The notes: a model not told the origin generated them from the sequence alone. 64,000 bases of DNA from JACKAN01 sp964502735 (GCA_964502735.1 CAZCYD010000003.1:60386-124385); one strand, 5' to 3'; counted from the stretch's first letter, positions 53,116 to 63,195 are shown. Translations and numbers: made by a program.

Positions 53116-54360
53116 ATGTCTTCTGCACTAAAAATTAATCCTGCAGGCTTATCTCCTCATAGTCTTGAAGAACTGAGAATTCAAATTGATCAAGTAGATA
53201 AAAATCTTTTAGATCTTATCGAAAAAAGGGCTCAGCTAGTCGCCCGTGTTGGGGACTACAAAAAAACTCACCAACTTCCAGCTTTTGATCCCGTCCGTGA
53301 AGAGCAGATAAGACTCAAAATAAAAGACTATAACTCAACGTCAAGTTCCATCTCAAATTATGAAATGGAACAGATTTTTATGACATTAGTTTCCCAATTT
53401 AGAAGTTTCGAAGGCGCTCATATCCAAAGACAGATTGCCAAGGAACTTTTTGACAAGTCTGATTTAAGTTTTATGAATACTCATAAGATTGTTATATTTG
53501 GCTTCGGACTCCTAGGCTCCAGTTTCTATTTGGCTCTACAGGAATTTTTACCACACTGGAATTTTTTTGTTGTTGATCCTTATATGAATAAGACTGAATT
53601 TCAAAACTGGCGTAAAAAAAATCAATTTAATAATATTCAATTGATTAAAGCTGAAGCTTCTCATCAATCTGATGTCTACGTACTTGCAGCTCCCGTAGAA
53701 ATCAATATGAATTATTTGGCAACCTTTCCTTTTCGAGATCAATCCTTAGTTTTTGACTTAGGTAGTACAAAAAAAAATATGTGCGAGACTTTTACTCATA
53801 GACAAAAAAATGAAAAAGTTTCATTTACATTTGTTGGTGGACATCCTTTGGCTGGAAAAGGCCGAGCAGGACTTAAACACAGCGATGCCCTTATTTTTTA
53901 TAATAAAGTATTTTGTTGGGTTGCAGCTCCATTTCAAACCCTGAGCCCTTCATTAAAAGTGACTTTTGACATTTTTGCTATGGCCCTGGGATCCAAGCCC
54001 TACTGGCTCGATCCCGATGAGCACGATAGTACTTTGGCGTGGACGAGTCATCTCCCTCAAATTATCTCAAGTGCAGTAGCTAATTGCTTAAATAAAAAAG
54101 AATTCTCTAACAATCCTGATCTTTTCCCTGGGTTTGTGCGTGATATCCTGAGAGCTGGTGGCTCCTCGTTTTCCATGTGGAAATCTATTTTTGACTCCAA
54201 CGCATCTCACATATCTGAAGCCCTTTCAGATTTTATTCTGAGCTTAAAAGAAATTGAAGGTAATCTTGAAGATCCAAATTTTTGCAAAAACCTATTTCAA
54301 AATTCCAATGATTTCTATAATCAGTTGCAAAAATTAATAACAAAACAGGAGACCAAATGA
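53116..54360 (+). CDS. tyrA: chorismate mutase / prephenate dehydrogenase fusion
   Basis: A 414-residue bifunctional enzyme like enterobacterial TyrA. Residues about 15-95 are an AroQ-type chorismate mutase (LRIQIDQVDKNLLDLIEKRA and VGDYKKTH), turning chorismate to prephenate. Residues about 122-400 are an NAD-dependent prephenate dehydrogenase (KIVIFGFGLLGSSFYLA; later VGGHPLAGKGRAG and PEHDST-like DPDEHDSTLAWTSHLP), giving 4-hydroxyphenylpyruvate for tyrosine. Its ATGA stop/start overlaps aroF by four bases. Confidence 0.93.
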   Translation: MSSALKINPAGLSPHSLEELRIQIDQVDKNLLDLIEKRAQLVARVGDYKKTHQLPAFDPVREEQIRLKIKDYNSTSSSISNYEMEQIFMTLVSQFRSFEGAHIQRQIAKELFDKSDLSFMNTHKIVIFGFGLLGSSFYLALQEFLPHWNFFVVDPYMNKTEFQNWRKKNQFNNIQLIKAEASHQSDVYVLAAPVEINMNYLATFPFRDQSLVFDLGSTKKNMCETFTHRQKNEKVSFTFVGGHPLAGKGRAGLKHSDALIFYNKVFCWVAAPFQTLSPSLKVTFDIFAMALGSKPYWLDPDEHDSTLAWTSHLPQIISSAVANCLNKKEFSNNPDLFPGFVRDILRAGGSSFSMWKSIFDSNASHISEALSDFILSLKEIEGNLEDPNFCKNLFQNSNDFYNQLQKLITKQETK

Positions 54361-55406
54361 TTATTGTTAGTAAAAAAGGAACAACAGAAGATCAAATTTC
54401 TGAAGTCGTAGAAAAAATTAAAAAGAATGGACTCACAGCTTATGTTGTGAAGGGGCAAGAGCAGTATACCATTAGCGTACTTGGAAAAACAGAAAAAGTA
54501 CAAACATCGGAGTTTTTGATATTTCCCTTCGTCGAAAATGTCATGCGCGTCACCAAACCCTTTAAACTCGTTTCAAGACTTGCAAATCCAGATGGAACTA
54601 AAATTAGACTTAAAAATTTGGAGATCAATCAAGATCAAGTTATAGTCATGGCTGGCCCCTGTTCAGTTGAAAGTGAAGATCAAACACTAAGAATTGCCAA
54701 GTCGGTAAGAAAGTCTGGTGCCACTGTTTTAAGAGGCGGAGCTTTCAAGCCACGAAGCTCTCCATACTCCTTTCAAGGACTTGGCCTTCGAGGACTAGAG
54801 ATTTTAAAAATGGCCTCTGAGGAAACTGGCATGCCCATTATTTCAGAAGCCATGGACTTAGATGGTCTTAAAATGATGCTAGACTACGTAGATATTATTC
54901 AAATTGGCGCAAGAAATATGCAGAATTTTTCTCTACTTAAGGAGTTAGGAAAAATTAACAAACCAATCATGCTTAAAAGAGGCATGTCGGCCACCATTGA
55001 AGAATGGTTGATGAGCGCAGAGTACATTCTCGCCAACGGCAACAGCCAAGTTCTATTGTGCGAAAGAGGAATCAGGACCTTTGACTCTCAATACTCAAGA
55101 AATACATTAGATCTAAACGCTGTACCTATTTTGAAAAGTCTAACCCATCTTCCAATTGTTGTCGACCCTAGCCATGGTACTGGGTTCAGACACCTTGTAT
55201 CTCCTATGTCCCTAGCAGGATTAGTAGCCGGTGCTCATGCCTTAATTATCGAAGTTCATGATCAACCCGATAAGGCTTTGTCAGATGGGCCTCAAGCTCT
55301 TTTGCCAACGGACTTTGATCTACTTATGAAACAAATTACCCAAATTGGAAATATTGTTGGAAGACCCGTTGTTACAGAATTTTCTGGCGTTCGGATTGCT
55401 TCATGA
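54357..55406 (+). CDS. aroF: 3-deoxy-7-phosphoheptulonate synthase (type I-beta)
   Basis: A 349-residue DAHP synthase that condenses PEP with erythrose 4-phosphate, the first shikimate step. An N-terminal ferredoxin-like regulatory domain (about 1-75) precedes the TIM barrel with VMAGPCSVESEDQTLRIA, RGGAFKPRSSPYSFQG, KRGMSATIEEWLMSAEYI, LCERGIRTFD and VVDPSHGTGFRHLV. This is the AroA-beta/KDO8PS-like architecture, usually feedback-controlled through the N-terminal domain. Overlaps aroA by four bases. Confidence 0.95.
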   Translation: MIIVSKKGTTEDQISEVVEKIKKNGLTAYVVKGQEQYTISVLGKTEKVQTSEFLIFPFVENVMRVTKPFKLVSRLANPDGTKIRLKNLEINQDQVIVMAGPCSVESEDQTLRIAKSVRKSGATVLRGGAFKPRSSPYSFQGLGLRGLEILKMASEETGMPIISEAMDLDGLKMMLDYVDIIQIGARNMQNFSLLKELGKINKPIMLKRGMSATIEEWLMSAEYILANGNSQVLLCERGIRTFDSQYSRNTLDLNAVPILKSLTHLPIVVDPSHGTGFRHLVSPMSLAGLVAGAHALIIEVHDQPDKALSDGPQALLPTDFDLLMKQITQIGNIVGRPVVTEFSGVRIAS

Positions 55407-56602
55407 AATCTTTTTTTTATAGTGGAGTTATTCCAGCATCAAAGTCCCACTTTAATCGGGCCCTAATATGTGCCTCCTACTCCAATGATTTAGTTAACCT
55501 AAGAGGACAATCTTTGTGTGATGACGTAGTCAAAATGAGAACAGCCATCGCCAAATTGGGGATTGAACATACTTACGATTGTGGAAGTGCGGGGACTGTG
55601 CTACGTTTTCTTGCTCTTCGCGTTTCAAGAGTTCCTGGGCGCCACATTCTAATGGGAACACCAAGACTCATGAGTCGACCACAGGAAGACTTAAATGATA
55701 TTTTTTTACAACTGGGAGTCAAAATGGATCTTCACCCAGACAGACTCATCATCGAGAGTGATGGGTGGAAATTAAATAAGCCTGTCTTAAATGTGAACCG
55801 CGATATATCTAGTCAATTTGTTTCTGCCCTCGTACTTAACACGTGGAATCTTGATCACGATATGACGATACAGTGGCCACAGCATGGCGTTTCTGATGGC
55901 TATTGGAAAATGAGCTTGCAGGTCGTAAAAGATTTTGGCATGGATATAAAAATGCAAACTCCTTTGAGTGTTAGCATTCCTGCCAATTCAAAAGTCAATA
56001 TTCGTGAGTACACTGTTGAAAGTGACATGAGTTCAGCCTTTGCTATTGCCGCCTATGCAGCTTTAAATGGAGAGGCCCATTTTCATGAGTTCCCATTAAA
56101 AACTTTGCAACCAGATGCTGTTTTTATAGATATTTTGGAGGCCATGGGAGTACAAATCAAAAAAGATAAGAACCTTGTGTCTGTCTGTCAACAAACAGGC
56201 ACACCCATGAAGGGAATTCATTGGAACCTGAATGAGTGTCCTGATTTATTTCCCGTTCTCACCACCCTTTGTGCTTTCGCCAAAGGCCCATCCCGTCTAG
56301 ATGGGGCTCCACATCTTGTTTTTAAGGAATCCAATCGGATTCAAAAAACAGCTGAACTGCTAAATAGAATGGGTGTAAACAATCAAATTCTCTCTGATGG
56401 CATAAGTTTGAATCCTCCTCCTATACTGCCCAAAGTTCTAGACCCCTTCTCATATGATACGGACCATGACCACAGACTAGCTTTTGCAGCGGCTTTACTC
56501 TCCTCACAAAATTATCCTATACGAATTCAACGTCCAGAGGTGGTCAACAAGAGCTTTCCTGAGTTCTGGCAAATTTTGATGAATGGAAATAAAAGTTTAT
56601 GA
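55403..56602 (+). CDS. aroA: 3-phosphoshikimate 1-carboxyvinyltransferase (EPSP synthase)
   Basis: A 399-residue EPSP synthase, somewhat shorter than the usual 425-440, with a reduced N-terminus. Motifs: PASKSHFNRALICASYS, the CGSAGTVLRFLALRV loop corresponding to GNAGTALR, RLMSRPQEDL, SSQFVSALVL, SDMSSAFAIAAYAALNG, FKESNRIQKT (Asn where Asp is usual in KESDR) and DHDHRLAFAAALL. It joins shikimate 3-phosphate and PEP. Third gene of the operon. Confidence 0.9.
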   Translation: MKSFFYSGVIPASKSHFNRALICASYSNDLVNLRGQSLCDDVVKMRTAIAKLGIEHTYDCGSAGTVLRFLALRVSRVPGRHILMGTPRLMSRPQEDLNDIFLQLGVKMDLHPDRLIIESDGWKLNKPVLNVNRDISSQFVSALVLNTWNLDHDMTIQWPQHGVSDGYWKMSLQVVKDFGMDIKMQTPLSVSIPANSKVNIREYTVESDMSSAFAIAAYAALNGEAHFHEFPLKTLQPDAVFIDILEAMGVQIKKDKNLVSVCQQTGTPMKGIHWNLNECPDLFPVLTTLCAFAKGPSRLDGAPHLVFKESNRIQKTAELLNRMGVNNQILSDGISLNPPPILPKVLDPFSYDTDHDHRLAFAAALLSSQNYPIRIQRPEVVNKSFPEFWQILMNGNKSL

Positions 56603-56664
56603 TAGAGTTAAACGGTATGCTTGATTTGAACAATTGAATCATGGATTTGAACTGAGGTTTTATT

Positions 56665-57705
56665 GTGTCTGCAAATTCTTTTGGAAACATTTTTAAGGTC
56701 ACAAGTTTTGGTGAAAGCCATGGGGCGGCTTTGGGCTGTATAATTGATGGATGTCCTGCCGGAATAAAATTTGATACATCTTTATTGATGGCAGAATTAG
56801 CTCGGAGACGCCCTGGCCAGAGCGCGATAGTTACCCATCGCAATGAGGAGGATTCTCCTGAGGTTCTCAGTGGGGTGTTTGAAGGAAAAACTCTTGGAAC
56901 ACCCATAGCCGTTATAATCAGGAATAAAGATGCAAGGTCAGAAGATTATAAACAAATAGCCCTCCAACCTCGCCCCGGACACTCTGACGATCTGTGGCGA
57001 TCAAAATTTGGACATTCCGATCACCGTGGTGGCGGAAGAGCCTCCGGACGCGAAACTGTTGCCCGAGTCATTGGCGGGGCCGTGGCTAAAATGCTTCTCA
57101 ACGAACTCGTGCCACATTTCCATATCTATGCCTTTGCCAATCGAATTGGTCCCGTAAATCTTGACGAGGCCGAAATCAGAACTATCGAAGACCAACTTTC
57201 TGCAGGAAGCTTAACTGTGGATAATTTTCCAACTCGTCTGCCCCATAACGAAAAAAATCAACAGGCAGAAGATTTATTACTCAAAGCTAAAATTGAAGGT
57301 CGAAGCTACGGCGGAGAAGCGTCTATCTGTATGGTTAATCCTCCTATGGGCCTAGGGCAACCTGTTTTTCATAAGTTAAAATCCGATTTGGCATCCGCAT
57401 TTATGAGTGTGGGAGCCACTTCGGGTGTGGAGCTGGGTGATGGTCGCCAAGTCGTAGAGGCTGAGGGTTCGCAATTTCACCGTCAATCCGAACAGAGACA
57501 TTATGGAGGAATTCGTGGTGGAATTAGCACAGGAGAAACTATACTCATGCGAGTGTTCTTCAAACCTACATCTACAGTGCTTGATGCCGCTAAAAAGGGG
57601 CGTCACGATCCCTGCATTGTTATTCGAGCGATTCCCGTTCTTGAATCTATGGCTTGGTTAGTTATGGCCGATCACGTGCTATGGGCCAAATTAGATAAGA
57701 TTTAA
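56665..57705 (+). CDS. aroC: chorismate synthase
   Basis: A 346-residue FMN-dependent enzyme making chorismate from EPSP, last shikimate step. Signatures: SFGESHGAALGCIIDGCPAG, GHSDHRGGGRASGRETVARV, GEASICMVNPPMGLGQPV and GGIRGGISTGE. The start is a GTG at 56665 with GAGGT seven bases upstream. It follows aroA by 62 bases; the set makes an almost complete late shikimate-to-tyrosine run. Confidence 0.97.
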   Translation: MSANSFGNIFKVTSFGESHGAALGCIIDGCPAGIKFDTSLLMAELARRRPGQSAIVTHRNEEDSPEVLSGVFEGKTLGTPIAVIIRNKDARSEDYKQIALQPRPGHSDDLWRSKFGHSDHRGGGRASGRETVARVIGGAVAKMLLNELVPHFHIYAFANRIGPVNLDEAEIRTIEDQLSAGSLTVDNFPTRLPHNEKNQQAEDLLLKAKIEGRSYGGEASICMVNPPMGLGQPVFHKLKSDLASAFMSVGATSGVELGDGRQVVEAEGSQFHRQSEQRHYGGIRGGISTGETILMRVFFKPTSTVLDAAKKGRHDPCIVIRAIPVLESMAWLVMADHVLWAKLDKI

Positions 57706-57775
57706 ATTAGATTAGATCTCGTCTGATAAGCTTCGATATTACAGAAAGATTAATCGCCTCAATAATTTTTAATCA

Positions 57776-60490
57776 TTAAGCGGATTTTCTTTTTTCTGTT
57801 CCAGATACGATTTGAAATCCTCCTACAACTCGCAAAGCCTCATCTAAAGTGCTATATCCATGAACAGCCATCTTTATTGCTATTTCCCGCAAAGTTTCAA
57901 ACTCTTGTTCTTGACACACCTGACGAAGCTCGTCTTCACTGTCAGATTTTTGCAAAAGTGTTTCAATTTCTTTAGTCTTTTGCCAAATCTCAATTATGGG
58001 AATTCGTCCGCTAAACCCACTATTGCTACATTTTGGACAACCTCTACCATAAGCAAGTTGTGAAGGGACCAGTTCTGATTTTAACTCGATCTTAATCAGC
58101 TCAGCCTCAGAAGACGTAGTTGGCCGCAAATCTCGACATTCTTTACATATTTGTCTCATCAGCCGTTGAGCTGATGCTCCAATTAAATTTGAAGACAAAG
58201 ATCCTTTGGATATCCCAAGTTCACGCAACCGTGGGAGAACACCCAGAGAATCATTTGTATGCAAAGTCGAAATAACCAGATGCCCAGTGGCTGCTGCATG
58301 AAATGCAATTTTGGCAGATTCTTCGTCTCGAATTTCTCCTAAAACAATAACATCGGGGTCTTGCCTAAGGGCACTTCTTAAGGCCTTTGCAAAACTTAAA
58401 TTTACTTTTTCATTAATCTCCACCTGAGTAGTCCCTTGAATTTCCATCTCGACAGGGTCTTCTAAAGAAACTATACATATTTCGACCTTGTTGAGTTCCT
58501 GAATTAACGAATACAAAGTTGTTGATTTTCCTGAACCCGTTGGGCCCGTAACTAAAAAAACTCCTTGCCGACTGTTTACAACATCATTAAGTGTTCTCAG
58601 AACACGTTTATCGGGCGTGAGCATAGAAAGTTGCGGAACTGATCCCCTTTCTCGGATAAGACGCAAGACTGCTTTTTCCCCATGTTTTGTTGGTAAGGTA
58701 GATACCCTTGCAAATAAAATATTTCCTTCCACTTCAAGCTTCATTTGACCATCTTGTGGTTGAAACCTTTGTGTGGTGTCCATTTCACTCATAATCTTAA
58801 TACGACCAATAATTTCTTCACCAGTGTCTTTATGATACTTATCATTACCCTCTCGAAGGACTCCATCAACGCGATAGCGCAACGAAAAGCCTTGGTCACT
58901 AGGTTCAATATGGACATCACTGGCTCCGCTGTGAAACCCCTCCATTACAATCTGGTTCAAAACAGATACGACATCATGACTAGGTATTTTTTTTGCTTGC
59001 GCCTTAAACTTTTGGACACCCGAAAGAGAGGCTTTAGGCATAGAACCAAAAGAATTTATCTGTTCAAACCACAATAGAAAATCTCTTGTCTGGATTAATT
59101 CTATTGTCACCCTGTGTTTATTTAAATATCTACCAACAACTTCATAAACAGACGTACTCTCTGGATTTGTAATACCTAAAGTGAGTTCATTATCTTTAAT
59201 TCTCAAAGGTAATATTTGATGTTCTAACATTATGTTGCTAGGGATAAGACCAGCAAGCTTTTCAAGATGTAGATCTAACTTGGGATCAAAATCTTTGTAG
59301 TGAGCACCACTACTTAACTTCTGGAATTGAATAGACAAATCACAAGCCAAGGGTATTGTGAAACCTGGTGTATCTAGTAAATGAAGAATCACCTGTTTAT
59401 CTATTAATGCCAATGTCACTGGCGTATGGGCTCGTGCGGAAAGCGCATGAGGTTGGTCGGCCAATAATGAAACCTCGGAAAAGTACTCGCCTGGCCCAAT
59501 GGTTGCGACAGATAAAGAAGCATTGCCACAAGCTAAGGGCCTGTTCAAATTTACAAATCCCGAAACAATAAGGTAAAGTGCTCCGCTGGGCTCACCCATT
59601 TTATAAATGATTTCTCCCGCTCCCAAATTTTTTATATTTATATGCTCTGATAACTGTTGACGCCATTCTTGGGGAAAGTCCTTAAAAATTGAAACCTGAA
59701 CAAGCCATTCATCTATTTGACCACTCCATGGCTCAGGCAAAAGATTTACTGCTGCCTTAGATTGAGCTGGTCTGTTCATTTTGTAAATTTGCAGGAGCTG
59801 GGACTCCAGAACAGCGAAATCAGTTTCATTTATAAGACGCACATTAATGTGTAAATTTGGATGGCTGTTTTTTATAAACTGAAAAAAATCATTATTCCTG
59901 GGATTTTTAGCCGCAATGTATAGGCATCGATTTTCATACTTTAAAGGTAGTACTCCAAATTTTTTCCACAATTTAGGATTAACTATTTCAATCAGACGCG
60001 GCTGAAAGTCGATTTCATCCTCACTGAAATACTCCACTCGAAACTGCGAAGTTTCAGCATAATGCGTAGCGCTTGCCAACTGTAAAACCAAGTTCCTAGT
60101 AACTACTGGTAAAGTTTGTAATATTGCTAAAAAATTATCTCCACTTATGCGCAAAAACTCAGAGTCCTCCAGTGTAAATACTGAGGCCGATTTATTTGCT
60201 CGATTTAGAACTGAAAACTCTGAAAACTGGCTACCGGACTTCAACACAGCCAAACGGTTAAGTTGATTCAGTTCTGGAATATTTTTAACTACCTCAACAG
60301 ATCCAGAGTACACAAACCAGACGTGATCACTCACCTCATTTTCTAAAACGACAGCTTCCCCTTTCTTGTAATTCACAAATTCTAAATGTTCAATGATTTG
60401 GGCTAATCTTTCGTCTTCAACATTCTGAAATAAAAATGATTTCCTTAAAAATTCAAATAAAATATCTGGTTCGATGTGAGAGGCCGACAT
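57776..60490 (-). CDS. GspE/PilB-like ATPase with two cyclic-nucleotide-binding-like domains
   Basis: A 904-residue type II/IV secretion-family ATPase with a rare domain order: cNMP-like domain (about 13-135), GspE N-domain-like (165-238), second cNMP-like (260-385), second GspE N-domain-like (405-480), then the T2SE ATPase (500-880). The ATPase is intact: Walker A GPTGSGKST at 649-657, Walker B DPDVIVLGEIRD at 711-722, His box STLHTNDS and zinc Cys pairs at 782/785 and 818/821. In both cNMP-like domains the phosphate cassette lacks the canonical Arg (NKSASV and QPHALS), so nucleotide binding may be altered or lost. It probably drives pilus or secretion assembly under second-messenger control. 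No pilus genes are adjacent. Confidence 0.9.
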   Translation of the reverse strand: MSASHIEPDILFEFLRKSFLFQNVEDERLAQIIEHLEFVNYKKGEAVVLENEVSDHVWFVYSGSVEVVKNIPELNQLNRLAVLKSGSQFSEFSVLNRANKSASVFTLEDSEFLRISGDNFLAILQTLPVVTRNLVLQLASATHYAETSQFRVEYFSEDEIDFQPRLIEIVNPKLWKKFGVLPLKYENRCLYIAAKNPRNNDFFQFIKNSHPNLHINVRLINETDFAVLESQLLQIYKMNRPAQSKAAVNLLPEPWSGQIDEWLVQVSIFKDFPQEWRQQLSEHINIKNLGAGEIIYKMGEPSGALYLIVSGFVNLNRPLACGNASLSVATIGPGEYFSEVSLLADQPHALSARAHTPVTLALIDKQVILHLLDTPGFTIPLACDLSIQFQKLSSGAHYKDFDPKLDLHLEKLAGLIPSNIMLEHQILPLRIKDNELTLGITNPESTSVYEVVGRYLNKHRVTIELIQTRDFLLWFEQINSFGSMPKASLSGVQKFKAQAKKIPSHDVVSVLNQIVMEGFHSGASDVHIEPSDQGFSLRYRVDGVLREGNDKYHKDTGEEIIGRIKIMSEMDTTQRFQPQDGQMKLEVEGNILFARVSTLPTKHGEKAVLRLIRERGSVPQLSMLTPDKRVLRTLNDVVNSRQGVFLVTGPTGSGKSTTLYSLIQELNKVEICIVSLEDPVEMEIQGTTQVEINEKVNLSFAKALRSALRQDPDVIVLGEIRDEESAKIAFHAAATGHLVISTLHTNDSLGVLPRLRELGISKGSLSSNLIGASAQRLMRQICKECRDLRPTTSSEAELIKIELKSELVPSQLAYGRGCPKCSNSGFSGRIPIIEIWQKTKEIETLLQKSDSEDELRQVCQEQEFETLREIAIKMAVHGYSTLDEALRVVGGFQIVSGTEKRKSA

Positions 60491-60551
60491 AACCCACCTA
60501 TCGGCAAAATTTACTGGAGAATTAAATGGACTCCACTAAAGTCTTGGATCA

Positions 60552-61493
60552 TCAAGTATACAGACACCCCTGTACCAAACCCTTTTCATGGAATCTGTCC
60601 AATACAAATTGATAGGATGCCATCTTATTCCCTGCCCATTTAGGAGCAATAAGTTCGTCGTGGCGACTAGCTACTGCCGTCAGTCTATGAACCGCAATTT
60701 CTGGACTGAGATGACTCAAAAACTCTATGACTAAATCTGCGTACAACTCTCTCTCTATTGGAGAAAACAAACCTGATCTGAACTCTCTTTCCAAGGGGGT
60801 ATTTTTTAAAACGTGTAAATTGTGAAGCTTGATATTATCAATGGGAAGCTGATTAACTCTTCTGGCATCGTCTCGCATTTTTGTGATTGTATCACCAGGC
60901 AAGCCAAACATTAAATGTATACCCACATCCAATCCAGGACAAGCTTCGCGAATTTTAAAAATAGAATCCACGGATTTTTTTGCGGAATGCCCCCTTCTCA
61001 TCCACAATAATTGCTCCTCATCAAAGCTCTGAACCCCTAGTTCCACCGCAAGAAAAGTTCTTTGACTGTATTCATTCCATAGATCTAGAACAGCTTTTGA
61101 TATACAATCTGGACGCGTTCCAACAACAATGCCAACTACATCTTCATACTTTAATGCCAGTTCCATTTGCTGGCGTAAGGTTTGAGTTTTGGCAAAGGTG
61201 TTCGTGTAGGCCTGAAAATAAACTAAGAACTTATTGGCCTTGTAGCGTTGCCTTAGTCGCTCCCGAATAGTTTCAATCTGGGAGGTTAAAGCCCTTTCTC
61301 TTTCTTCAGGGTATGCAGCAGAACCCCACTCGTCACAAAAGTTACAAACTGTCATACCTCTTATTCCCTCCCGATTTGGGCAGGTGGTGGCGGTACTGAC
61401 GGGAAGCTTCCAGACCTTTTCTCCAAATTTACTTTGGTAGAATAAGCTTATTGGGTAGTAGGGCAATCCTTGCCATTGTGCAGACGCTGTCAT
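60552..61493 (-). CDS. TIGR01212 family radical SAM protein (YhcC-like)
   Basis: A 313-residue radical SAM protein. The cluster Cys are C38, C50 and C53 in CPNREGIRGMTVCNFC, the long C-x11-C-x2-C spacing specific to the TIGR01212/YhcC family. Later motifs VGTRPDCISKAVLDL, ELGVQSFDEEQLLWMRRGHS and GIHLMFGLPGD fit. Function in E. coli (YhcC) is not established. It is divergent from the methyltransferase gene; its start lies about 40 bases from that gene's likely start. Confidence 0.9.
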   Translation of the reverse strand: MTASAQWQGLPYYPISLFYQSKFGEKVWKLPVSTATTCPNREGIRGMTVCNFCDEWGSAAYPEERERALTSQIETIRERLRQRYKANKFLVYFQAYTNTFAKTQTLRQQMELALKYEDVVGIVVGTRPDCISKAVLDLWNEYSQRTFLAVELGVQSFDEEQLLWMRRGHSAKKSVDSIFKIREACPGLDVGIHLMFGLPGDTITKMRDDARRVNQLPIDNIKLHNLHVLKNTPLEREFRSGLFSPIERELYADLVIEFLSHLSPEIAVHRLTAVASRHDELIAPKWAGNKMASYQFVLDRFHEKGLVQGCLYT

Positions 61494-61532
61494 ATATTGG
61501 CATATCTAGTCAATAATGAACCAAAATGCAAG

Positions 61533-62258
61533 ATGACCAACAACACTTACAAAAAAATAATAACAGCAGATGGTAGCCCTAGCCTCGAATGGCTTTCTTC
61601 TGGAGAGGCCATGCACAACCGCTTAGGTGCATTGAGTGAAACTGTGGATATCTATGGGGGCGCTTTTTTAGATACTCTCAGTGTAACGAATTCAGTAAGG
61701 GTTCTCTCTGTCGGATTGGGGTTAGGTTACAATGAAATCATGATGGCTAGTTTGTGCTTACATAAAAAGGTAAGCTCTATTCAAGTATTGAGTTTTGAAG
61801 AAAATTCTCAACTACGTGAAGACTGGTGGTCATGGCTTGATCAAGAGCCCTGTTATTTGTCTAGCTGCTACGAAGAAATCACTCATCTATTTTCTAAACT
61901 CTACAATTTACCTTCGGTGGAGATTAAAAAATTTCTTCAAATGCAGTATACAAACAATCACTGGCAACTTAGAGAGAGGCTTGAGGCTCGTTCAGAGTTC
62001 CCCCAATTATTTAATTGCATTCTTTATGATCCATTTTCTTCTAAAACCAATCCTGAGTGCTGGAATGAAGATTTTCTCTATTCGTTATTTAAAAAAGTCT
62101 GTCAACCTTTCTGTATCGTTTCCACCTATTCCGCTAAGGGCACACTAAAAAGAAGTCTACAAAAGTTGGGGTTTAAAGTCTCCACTCCCATAGGATTTGG
62201 AGGTAAACGCAACAGAATCTACGCTGTGAGATCCACAACTTCTACTTTATGTTTGTGA
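61533..62258 (+). CDS. MnmC-like SAM methyltransferase
   Basis: About 241 residues from the ATG at 61533 (a start at 61470 would overlap the divergent gene). The core has VRVLSVGLGLGYNEIMMASL as motif I, ILYDPFSSKTNPECWNEDFL, and FCIVSTYSAKGTLKRSLQKL followed by GFGGKRNRIYA, close to the MnmC2/DUF752 methyltransferase that completes mnm5U34 of tRNA. It lacks the FAD oxidase half of bifunctional MnmC. Convergent with the ChaN-like gene and overlaps its end by 17 bases. Confidence 0.85.
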   Translation: MTNNTYKKIITADGSPSLEWLSSGEAMHNRLGALSETVDIYGGAFLDTLSVTNSVRVLSVGLGLGYNEIMMASLCLHKKVSSIQVLSFEENSQLREDWWSWLDQEPCYLSSCYEEITHLFSKLYNLPSVEIKKFLQMQYTNNHWQLRERLEARSEFPQLFNCILYDPFSSKTNPECWNEDFLYSLFKKVCQPFCIVSTYSAKGTLKRSLQKLGFKVSTPIGFGGKRNRIYAVRSTTSTLCL

Positions 62259-63195
62259 TTAGAACAAGGTCGCCATGGGCTCCATAAACGGGATCTGGCT
62301 GGGCCATACTATCTATATCCGCCAGATTGGCCTTGTCGGCAAAGGTTTGACTGACAGTATACACTTTTTTAGCCCCTCTAGCATAAAATCTAGCGGCTAA
62401 ACCATCACCATGGGCCACATGGAAATTGCCGACTGTTACAACCAATACTCGCTTTGGATGCTGATTCATCTGAAGTAGAGACCTCCATGACATGGACTCA
62501 TCCCATAAACTCTGTGACAAAAACATATTCTGAATGAAGTCCTCACTAATTGGTCCGTGAGAATCTCCGAAGGACAATATTAACTCTCGAAATCGTTGAT
62601 AGTAGGAATCTGAACCCAGCTCATAATTAGGTGGCAACAACAGTTGCTCTTCTGGAGAAAGTGAAGACACTCCACCACGACTCACCTTAGACGTTAGAGA
62701 TCTTGGCAAATTTATGGCTACAGCTTTGCCTCCATTTTTTTCAGACAGTCTTAAGCTATGAATGTAACAATCAAAAGGTGTGCTTTCGAATAAGTCCTCC
62801 AGTCCTCCATTAGCTGTGTAATCTCGACACGAACCATACCGACTTGGACTCCAACCTAATAACTTTAAAAACTCGGACTCACTAATGGCCTCGCTCACAT
62901 AACTATCTAGCCCCCCCTGTAAAGTGTAGGGAACATGTTCAATTCCGACATCTACAGTTAATCCCCTATCAATTAGGTTTTGAATAATATGAGTCTGCAT
63001 CTCATGATGAGGAAAAAAACCATGCTTCTCACCAACAAGGATAACATCACCCTCCTCAATACTCTCTAACCAATCTCCAAGAAGAGCAGGCTTCCCATCC
63101 GAATTGTAGACATGTGTTTGATATTGAAAAGCTAATGAATAATTTAATCCAATAAAAAATGTTGCCAGTGCTAGAAACTGGGATTTTAACATCAT
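62242..63195 (-). CDS. ChaN/Tiki-superfamily haem-binding-like exported protein
   Basis: A 317-residue exported protein with a signal peptide (FLALATFFIGLNYSLA, cleavage about residue 23). Residues about 30-300 show the ChaN/DUF399 (Tiki superfamily) pattern: VILVGEKHGFFPHHEMQTHI, then VGIEHVPYTLQGGLDSYV and a C-terminal VVTVGNFHVAHGDGLAARF. In Campylobacter, ChaN binds haem; in Tiki proteins the same residues form a protease-like site. Which activity applies here is unknown. Confidence 0.85.
   Translation of the reverse strand: MMLKSQFLALATFFIGLNYSLAFQYQTHVYNSDGKPALLGDWLESIEEGDVILVGEKHGFFPHHEMQTHIIQNLIDRGLTVDVGIEHVPYTLQGGLDSYVSEAISESEFLKLLGWSPSRYGSCRDYTANGGLEDLFESTPFDCYIHSLRLSEKNGGKAVAINLPRSLTSKVSRGGVSSLSPEEQLLLPPNYELGSDSYYQRFRELILSFGDSHGPISEDFIQNMFLSQSLWDESMSWRSLLQMNQHPKRVLVVTVGNFHVAHGDGLAARFYARGAKKVYTVSQTFADKANLADIDSMAQPDPVYGAHGDLVLITNIK

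Noticed and set aside
57706..57775. Terminator between aroC and the secretion ATPase gene
   Set aside because: Only a 6-bp AT stem (GATTAA/TTAATC) is present and no run of Ts; too weak to call.
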